DNA of 6,974 nt from PVC group bacterium (GTDB lineage: Bacteria; Verrucomicrobiota; Kiritimatiellia; UBA8416): the NCBI GenBank assembly GCA_003567805.1, contig PWYP01000077.1:1-6974 (forward strand), written 5' to 3'. How positions within the stretch are numbered: the stretch's first letter is position 1; the number at the start of each line of letters is the position of its first letter. The position numbers and the translations under genes were made by a program. The notes under the pieces are model-generated. The model ran no database searches. It saw nothing but the letters and a program-made list of their open reading frames with translations, and was not told the origin of the DNA. Of this stretch, positions 1 through 4,727 are shown piece after piece.

Positions 1-1452
1 CAAAAGAAATTGAAGGAAAAAGAGCTGCTTGCTTTTCGTTCTCGTTTTCATATTCCGATATCAGATGAGCAAGTGAATGAACTTCCTTTTTACGAACTAC
101 CTGTCGATGGGCCAGAGAAAGCGTATCTCATGTCTCGCCGCGAGTCCCTTGGTGGTTTTAATCCGTCGAGACACGGGATGACGGATAAACTTGCGACTCC
201 CGGAGATGAATTCTTTGCCGAGTTTGTCGAGGGCACGGGGGATCGCGAAGTTTCAACTACCATGGCTTTCGTGCGTATCTTGTCGAAGTTGTTGAAGGAT
301 AAGGAGCTGGGGAAACTTGTTGTGCCGATTGTTCCTGATGAGGCGCGCACATTCGGGATGGAGGCTCTTTTCCGGCAGTGTGGAATCTACTCACACCCTG
401 GGCAATTATATGAACCTGTGGATGCGGACAATCTTCTGTTTTACAAGGAAGCTACCAATGGGCAGATCCTAGAGGAGGGTATTACGGAGGCGGGGTCGCT
501 AAGTTCGTTTATTGCAGCCGGTACGGCCTACTCGAATCATGGCATCAATACGATTCCGTTCTTTATCTTTTACTCGATGTTCGGATTCCAGCGGGTGGCG
601 GATTTGATTTGGGCGGCTGCGGATAGCCGTTGCAAAGGGTTTCTTCTTGGAGCAACGTCCGGACGTACGACACTTGCTGGAGAGGGATTGCAGCATCAGG
701 ACGGCAATAGCCAGCTTTGGGCGTTAACCGTTCCGAACCTGATGGCGTACGATCCCGCCTATGCGTATGAATTAGCAACGATCATTGAAGATGGTATGAA
801 GCGCATGTATCACGACGGCGAAGATATCTTCTACTATATTACCGTCATGAACGAGAATTATGTACAGCCTGCCATGCCGAAAGGTGCTAGGGATGGCATT
901 CTGAAGGGCATGTATAAGTTGCGTTCCGTTGAACCGGTAAAGGCATCAAAAAATGCCCCGCGTGTGCGTTTGTTGGGAAGTGGTACGATTCTGAATGAAG
1001 TACTCAAGGCTGCAGATATGCTGGCAGAAGAGTATGGCGTGGCTTCCGATGTTTTCTCGGTAACGAGCTACAAAGAGTTGTACAAAGATGCACAGGAGAC
1101 GGAACGGTGGAATGTGCTGCACCCTGAGGAGAAGGAGCGCAAACCGTACGTTCAGGAGTGTCTCGGAGAGGGGGGAACTCCTATTGTGGCTGCCAGCGAC
1201 TATGTGAAGGCTCTCACGGAGAGTGTAGGGCGTTGGATGCCTGGGCGCGTGGTTTCGTTGGGGACGGATGGTTTTGGGCGCAGTGATGGTCGTGCTGCAC
1301 TCCGTAACTTTTTCGAGGTGGATGCTCGTCACGTGGCATTGGCAGCATTGAGCGCATTGGGACGTGAGGGGAAAATTGATACGAAACTTGCGGTGAAGGC
1401 ACGTGATCGTTTCAAGATTAACCCAGAGAAGCTTAACCCCATGTATTTGTAG
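1..1452 (+). CDS. aceE: Pyruvate dehydrogenase E1 component, homodimeric AceE type (5'-truncated by window edge)
   Basis: This is the E1 subunit of the cytoplasmic pyruvate dehydrogenase complex. It decarboxylates pyruvate on thiamine diphosphate and acetylates the lipoyl group of E2. The frame is open from base 1, so the gene starts upstream; the TTG at 10 is an internal leucine codon. The 483 visible codons correspond to about the last 475 residues of the 887-residue E. coli AceE, recalled from memory. Clear family motifs include DEARTFGMEALFRQ (codons 113-126), EEGITEAGS (158-166), FYSMFGFQR (190-198), TSGRTTLAGEGLQH (219-232), DPAYAYE (251-257), ERWNVLHP (368-375) and GTDGFGRSD (421-429). 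By alignment Glu163 matches the catalytic E. coli Glu571, His232 matches His640 and Glu114 matches Glu522. The active-site loop reads QDGNS where E. coli has EDGHS. The protein ends NPMYL, close to the usual C-terminus, so this end is complete. aceF follows after 111 bp. Confidence 0.97.
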   Translation, partial: QKKLKEKELLAFRSRFHIPISDEQVNELPFYELPVDGPEKAYLMSRRESLGGFNPSRHGMTDKLATPGDEFFAEFVEGTGDREVSTTMAFVRILSKLLKDKELGKLVVPIVPDEARTFGMEALFRQCGIYSHPGQLYEPVDADNLLFYKEATNGQILEEGITEAGSLSSFIAAGTAYSNHGINTIPFFIFYSMFGFQRVADLIWAAADSRCKGFLLGATSGRTTLAGEGLQHQDGNSQLWALTVPNLMAYDPAYAYELATIIEDGMKRMYHDGEDIFYYITVMNENYVQPAMPKGARDGILKGMYKLRSVEPVKASKNAPRVRLLGSGTILNEVLKAADMLAEEYGVASDVFSVTSYKELYKDAQETERWNVLHPEEKERKPYVQECLGEGGTPIVAASDYVKALTESVGRWMPGRVVSLGTDGFGRSDGRAALRNFFEVDARHVALAALSALGREGKIDTKLAVKARDRFKINPEKLNPMYL

Positions 1453-1477
1453 GCGTAGGGAGCATTTGCTCTGAAGG

Positions 1478-1483
1478 TATAAT
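1478..1483 (+). promoter_or_regulatory. Isolated TATAAT, possible internal promoter for aceF
   Basis: A perfect -10 hexamer lies in the aceE-aceF gap, about 80 bp before the aceF start. No convincing -35 hexamer is found 16-18 bp upstream (the sequence there is like GTAGGG), and there is no TGn extension. Just before it, GAGC-ATTT-GCTC (1460-1471) can form a very small hairpin without a T-run. It may allow extra aceF-lpdA transcription or be chance. Confidence 0.25.
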
Positions 1484-1550
1484 TTGGCGCATGTACTGGA
1501 AATGCGTGACAGCGTAGGAAATGAAGCGATCGGATTGATCGATATAACAT

Positions 1551-1556
1551 AAGGAA
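1551..1556 (+). promoter_or_regulatory. Ribosome binding site of aceF
   Basis: AAGGAA lies 7 bases before the ATG at 1564. It is a moderate Shine-Dalgarno match that supports this start, which also gives the usual N-terminus of the lipoyl domain. Confidence 0.7.
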
Positions 1557-1563
1557 TGAACTG

Positions 1564-2916
1564 ATGGCACAAGAATTCAAATTGCCGGAGCTTGGCGAGA
1601 ATATTGATTCGATTCAGGTTGTTCAGGTAATGGTAAGTGTTGGTGGTACCGTTGAGGTTGATCAGCCTGTTCTGGAATTGGAAACAGATAAAGCCACGAT
1701 AGAAGTTCCCTCGACTGTGTCTGGCACGGTTGCTGCGGTGCATGTAAATCCGGGGGATGCCATCGCAACGGGGCAATTGATCTTCAGTTTAGCTGAATCT
1801 TCTGGAAGTGGATCCGCGCCTACATCTACTGACGAGAATGCTGAGAAGGTTGAGGCCGTTACTGCCGAACCGGCCGATACCCAAGCGCCCGCTGCAGATG
1901 AAGATCATAACGCTTCTTCCAAAAGTGCGGACTCCGAGGAAGTTATTTCTTCCGATAAGCAACCTGCACCGGCCGAGAATGCGGTCGTGCCGGCAGCAGT
2001 ACAGAGTGGAAAGAAAGTGCCAGCGGCACCTGCTGTTCGTCGTTTTGCAAGGGAAATAGGTATTGACCTATCGGTAGTTACGGGAACAGGTCCGCATAAC
2101 CGTATTTCAAAAGATGATGTCAAAGCATATTCCCGGAAGTTGAATGCAGAGCGATCTGCAGGTCCTGTGCCGGGGGTTGCACACGTTCCCAAACTTCCTG
2201 ACTTTGCTCGTTGGGGAGAGGTGGAACGGAAGAAAATGAGTGTAATTCGGACCAAGACGGCTGAGCATATGACGCTGAGTTGGTCCCAAGTTCCACACGT
2301 CACCATCTATGATAAGGCCGATATTTCTGAACTCGAGCAGTTGCGGAAAAAATATGCACCCTTGGCTGAAAAAGAAGGTGGTAAGCTAACAATGGCCGTA
2401 ATGGTCTGCAAGATCGTTGCTCGTGCATTACGCCGTTTCCCCATTTTCAACTCTTCGGCAGACATGGCTTCACGGGAAATTGTTTTCAAATCCTATGTTA
2501 ATTTGGGAATTGCTGTGAACACGGATCGTGGACTTATGGTTCCTGCTGTGCGGGATGCAGATAAGAAAAATATGATTCAATTGGCCAAAGAAATTCAGGG
2601 ATTGGCGGCAAAGTGTCGCGAGGGTAAAATTACGCTGGAGGAGATTGAAGGCAGCACTTTTACCGTGACGAATCTCGGTCGGATCTGCGGTGAGTACTTT
2701 ACGCCAATCGTGAATTATCCGGAAGTCGCCATTTTGGGGGTAGGTCGCGCAGGTGAGGAAGCACGCGTTGTAAAGGGGGAAGTGGTTCCTCGCACAATGT
2801 TACCGTTATCCTTGTCTTTCGATCATCGTGTGATCGATGGTGCGGATGGCGCCATGTTCCTCGGCTGGATTCGAGATGCCATTGAGGAACCGCTGGTGCT
2901 TGCGTTGGATGGTTAG
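1564..2916 (+). CDS. aceF: Dihydrolipoamide acetyltransferase, E2 core of pyruvate dehydrogenase
   Basis: This is the E2 subunit, which forms the core of the pyruvate dehydrogenase complex and transfers acetyl groups from its lipoyl arm to coenzyme A. The 450 residues show the full domain order. One lipoyl domain spans about 1-78, with the lipoylated Lys43 in ETDKATIEVPS. A flexible acidic, Ala/Pro/Ser-rich linker covers about 79-150. The peripheral subunit-binding domain (about 152-189, with PAVRRFAREIGID and GPHNRISKDDV) docks E1 or E3. A second linker leads to the catalytic domain at about 216-450. The catalytic motif SFDHRVIDGADGA carries His421 and Asp425. NYPEVAILGVGR (384-395) and TNLG (369-372) are further acetyltransferase signatures. 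Only one lipoyl domain is present, against three in E. coli AceF, which explains the shorter chain. Position 375 of the LGRICGEYFTP segment is Cys where many relatives have Gly. Its place directly after aceE identifies it as the pyruvate rather than the 2-oxoglutarate enzyme. Confidence 0.97.
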   Translation: MAQEFKLPELGENIDSIQVVQVMVSVGGTVEVDQPVLELETDKATIEVPSTVSGTVAAVHVNPGDAIATGQLIFSLAESSGSGSAPTSTDENAEKVEAVTAEPADTQAPAADEDHNASSKSADSEEVISSDKQPAPAENAVVPAAVQSGKKVPAAPAVRRFAREIGIDLSVVTGTGPHNRISKDDVKAYSRKLNAERSAGPVPGVAHVPKLPDFARWGEVERKKMSVIRTKTAEHMTLSWSQVPHVTIYDKADISELEQLRKKYAPLAEKEGGKLTMAVMVCKIVARALRRFPIFNSSADMASREIVFKSYVNLGIAVNTDRGLMVPAVRDADKKNMIQLAKEIQGLAAKCREGKITLEEIEGSTFTVTNLGRICGEYFTPIVNYPEVAILGVGRAGEEARVVKGEVVPRTMLPLSLSFDHRVIDGADGAMFLGWIRDAIEEPLVLALDG

Positions 2917-3002
2917 TCGGTCGGGTTCTAGGTGCTAGTCCGTTCGTGGGCAGTAGGGGCACTTGAGCGGCCAAGATGATGCATGATGAAACTTGGGAAT
3001 TG

Positions 3003-3107
3003 AATATCCAATATCCAATTCCAATTTCCAATCATCAAGTTGAGACTCCTGTATTTGGACATTGGACATTTCCCGACTCTAGAGGTCGGGATTGGATATT
3101 GGTTATT
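3003..3107. repeat. Palindromic heptad-repeat element (ATATCCA / TTGGATA units)
   Basis: The left arm holds near-heptad units: ATATCCA at 3004-3010, ATATCCA at 3011-3017, ATTCCA at 3018-3023 and ATTTCCA at 3024-3030. The right half holds complementary-sense units: TTGGACA at 3055-3061 and 3062-3068, TTGGATA at 3092-3098 and TTGGTTA at 3099-3105. CCAATATCCAAT (3008-3019) is an exact 12-base inverted match to 3091-3102. Extending outward gives 16 of 17 paired bases (3003-3019 with 3091-3107). The arrangement resembles a small non-autonomous or REP-like palindromic repeat dropped into the gap. No transposase gene or clear target-site duplication is visible. Whether it occurs elsewhere in the genome cannot be told from this window. 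Confidence 0.7.
3071..3091. repeat. Hairpin TCCCGAC / GTCGGGA inside the palindromic element
   Basis: TCCCGAC (3071-3077) pairs perfectly with GTCGGGA (3085-3091) across a 7-base loop. The stem is GC-rich but has no T-run on the downstream side, so it is a weak candidate for an intrinsic terminator. It sits between the TTGGACA units and the right arm, and could be a transcript-processing or stabilising structure between aceF and lpdA. Confidence 0.5.
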
Positions 3108-3117
3108 GAAATTGTCT

Positions 3118-3156
3118 TGTGGTGGATTTTCGACGAAACCACAGCATCTTGTGGTT
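3118..3156 (+). promoter_or_regulatory. Competing hairpins upstream of lpdA
   Basis: ACCACA (3138-3143) can pair with TGTGGT on its 5' side (3118-3123) or with a second TGTGGT on its 3' side (3150-3155). The downstream hairpin is AACCACA-GCATCT-TGTGGTT, a 7-bp stem with a 6-base loop. The upstream hairpin encloses an extra TTC/GAA pairing. The two cannot form together. The region lies 35-73 bases before the lpdA start. The structure is seen in the sequence; any leader or attenuation role is inference, since the stems are short and have no T-run. Confidence 0.35.
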
Positions 3157-3172
3157 ACAAATGAGGTTACAA
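3153..3172 (+). repeat. Direct repeat GGTTACAA just before the lpdA ribosome binding site
   Basis: GGTTACAA occurs at 3153-3160 and again at 3165-3172, a 12-base period. The second copy ends 6 bases before AGGAGG. The spacing is close to one helical turn, so it could be a protein-binding site, but it is short enough to be chance. Confidence 0.3.
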
Positions 3173-3178
3173 CCTAGT

Positions 3179-3184
3179 AGGAGG
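3179..3184 (+). promoter_or_regulatory. Ribosome binding site AGGAGG deciding the GTG start of lpdA
   Basis: A perfect AGGAGG lies 6 bases before GTG 3191. The frame is open further upstream to an ATG at 3119, but that extension adds 24 residues unlike the family and runs through the hairpin region. The site therefore decides in favour of the GTG start. Confidence 0.85.
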
Positions 3185-3190
3185 TTTGAC

Positions 3191-4618
3191 GTGGATGATA
3201 CAAGAGCGAGGGAATTAGTTGTCATAGGTGGTGGTCCTGGCGGTTATCCAGCGGCTTTTTATGCCGCTGATCTGGGGATGGACGTTACATTGGTGGACAT
3301 GGAAGCCAATCCGGGCGGGGTTTGCTTGTATCGTGGTTGTATCCCTTCCAAGGCCTTGTTGCATGCTGCTGCTGTGTTGGGAGAGGCAAAGCATGCTGAG
3401 CAGATAGGAATTACGTTTGGAGAACCTTCTTTAGATGTCGATAAGCTGCGTGGTTGGAAAGAATCGGTAGTACAGAAGTTGACAGGTGGTCTTGGACAAC
3501 TGGCCAAGTCCCGCAATGTGCGCTATGTGCAGGGGCGTGCACGTTTTGTGGATGCATCCACAATTGAAGTAGAAAAGCAAGATGGTAGTAAGGATTCGAT
3601 TTCGTTTAAAACGGCGTTACTTGCTACAGGTTCGCGTCCGGCCCAAATTCCGATTGCGCCTGATTCGCCTCGGGTGATGGACTCGACGGGTGCATTAGCC
3701 TTGACCGATGTTCCGGAGCGTATGCTTGTTATTGGTGGCGGTTATATTGGTTTGGAGTTGGGACAGGCGTATGCGGCATTCGGTGCCCAGGTGTCGGTTG
3801 TGGAAATGTTGCCTTCGCTGATGGCTGGCGCAGATCCAGACTTGGTAAAGCCGCTGCTGACACGGTTGCAAGAGCAATTTGCGTCGATCATGCTGGAAAC
3901 ACGTGTGGAGAGTATTGATGCGACGGATGCATCGGTTACCGTGAAAATGCAGGATAAGAATGGCAAGTCTTTTTCGGAAACCTATGATCGTGTGCTGATT
4001 TCTGTTGGACGCAAGCCGAATACATCTGACTTGGGACTTGAGAATACCCGTGTGCGGATAGATCAGCAGGGGTTTGTGGAAACGAATGGGCAGCGTCAAA
4101 CCGACGAGCCCAGTATCTTTGCGATTGGCGACATTGCTGGGCAGCCGATGTTGGCGCATAAAGCTACCTACGAGGGAAAGATTGCAGTTGAGGCTATATC
4201 CGGTCGTCGGAGTGTATATGATCCGGCTGCCATTCCTGCCGTTGTTTTTACGGATCCAGAAATTGCTTGGACAGGTTTGACTGAGACAGAAGCGCGTCAA
4301 GCAGGGCAAGCTGTTCAGGTTTCCAAGTTCCCATGGGCTGCTTCTGGGCGCTCCACCACATTAGGACGCAGTGATGGTTTGACGAAGCTGCTTGCTGATC
4401 CGGAAACCGGCCGTGTGCTGGGAGTGGGTATTACGGGGCCTGGCGCTGGTGAAATGATTGCGGAAGGAACATTGGCTATCGAAATGGGTGCTGTTGCTGA
4501 AGATTTGGCGCAGACTATTCATGCGCATCCTACGCTAAGCGAGACTGTTATGGAAGCGGCTGAAGGTATTATGGGGCATGCAACGCACTTTGCCGCCAAA
4601 AAACCACAAAAAAAGTAG
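3191..4618 (+). CDS. lpdA: Dihydrolipoamide dehydrogenase (E3)
   Basis: This is the E3 flavoprotein, which reoxidises the dihydrolipoyl group of E2 with FAD and NAD+ and yields NADH. It may also serve other 2-oxo acid dehydrogenases or the glycine cleavage system. Starting at GTG 3191 gives 475 residues, the usual family length. The FAD-binding Rossmann motif VVIGGGPGGYPAA is at 10-22. The redox disulfide is Cys45 and Cys50 in GGVCLYRGCIPSKALL. The NAD-binding motif VIGGGYIGLELG is at 180-191, with Glu205 at the end of the second strand, as expected for NAD rather than NADP. FAIGDIAG near 310-317 is the second FAD motif. The C-terminal interface motif HAHPTLSE carries the catalytic His446 and Glu451. 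The chain ends in a Lys-rich tail (AAKKPQKK). It lies 274 bp after aceF, farther than aceF is from aceE, so it may have its own expression control. Confidence 0.96.
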   Translation: MDDTRARELVVIGGGPGGYPAAFYAADLGMDVTLVDMEANPGGVCLYRGCIPSKALLHAAAVLGEAKHAEQIGITFGEPSLDVDKLRGWKESVVQKLTGGLGQLAKSRNVRYVQGRARFVDASTIEVEKQDGSKDSISFKTALLATGSRPAQIPIAPDSPRVMDSTGALALTDVPERMLVIGGGYIGLELGQAYAAFGAQVSVVEMLPSLMAGADPDLVKPLLTRLQEQFASIMLETRVESIDATDASVTVKMQDKNGKSFSETYDRVLISVGRKPNTSDLGLENTRVRIDQQGFVETNGQRQTDEPSIFAIGDIAGQPMLAHKATYEGKIAVEAISGRRSVYDPAAIPAVVFTDPEIAWTGLTETEARQAGQAVQVSKFPWAASGRSTTLGRSDGLTKLLADPETGRVLGVGITGPGAGEMIAEGTLAIEMGAVAEDLAQTIHAHPTLSETVMEAAEGIMGHATHFAAKKPQKK

Positions 4619-4699
4619 TGTAAAAAAAGTGTGCAGGTTGAAGTTTGCTGTGCTATAACGCCTGCTATCTAGATGGGGTTTTAGCCTTTTTTACGCTAC
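4615..4699. repeat. Inverted repeat spanning the lpdA stop codon, possible terminator region
   Basis: GTAGTGTAAAAAAAG (4615-4629), which includes the lpdA stop codon, is nearly the reverse complement of CTTTTTTACGCTAC (4686-4699). Thirteen pairs plus one G-T pair form with a single bulged A, and about 56 bases lie between the arms. A smaller GCAGG/CCTGC stem (4633-4637 with 4661-4665) lies inside. The run of six T (4687-4692) could end transcription in the + direction, but no compact GC-rich hairpin directly precedes it. The pairing is clear; termination is only a possibility. Confidence 0.45.
4651..4659 (+). promoter_or_regulatory. Extended -10-like element TGCTATAAC, candidate promoter of the coiled-coil gene
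   Basis: TGC followed by TATAAC matches an extended -10 with one mismatch in the hexamer. It lies about 70 bases before the ATG at 4728. No good -35 hexamer is seen at the normal distance, which extended -10 promoters can tolerate. Its place after lpdA would make the next gene a separate transcription unit. Confidence 0.3.
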
Positions 4700-4727
4700 A
4701 TGTCGTCGATAACTTGTGGGAACGAGA

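Larger units (their letters stand above)
2917..3190 (+). other. aceF-lpdA intergenic region, no gene
   Basis: This is the longest non-coding stretch of the window. The first 85 bases hold nothing clear beyond a tiny CTAG-GTG-CTAG palindrome near 2930. The rest contains a palindromic heptad-repeat element, an internal GC-rich hairpin, two competing hairpins and the lpdA ribosome binding site, listed separately. A 62-codon frame (2976-3164) crosses the repeats but has no convincing ribosome binding site and repetitive content, so it is not called. No strong -35/-10 pair was found. Confidence 0.7.

Noticed and set aside
10..12. TTG as a start codon of the first gene
   Set aside because: The frame is open upstream to base 1, and the residues before it continue the AceE alignment, so the gene is cut by the window edge.
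1460..1471. Terminator between aceE and aceF
   Set aside because: GAGC-ATTT-GCTC is only a 4-bp stem with no T-run, and the adjacent E1 and E2 genes are expected to be co-transcribed.
1527..1541. CGATC-GGATT-GATCG hairpin before aceF
   Set aside because: A 5-bp stem of this kind is expected by chance and has no other supporting signal.
946..1776. A 276-codon open frame on the minus strand across the aceE-aceF junction
   Set aside because: It lies antisense to two strongly supported genes, shows no recognisable domain, and is Cys/His/Arg/Ser-rich in the way expected of a shadow frame.
2976..3164. A 62-codon plus-strand frame in the aceF-lpdA gap
   Set aside because: Its sequence is mostly translation of the TCCAATA/TTGGATA repeats, and it has no convincing ribosome binding site or family resemblance.
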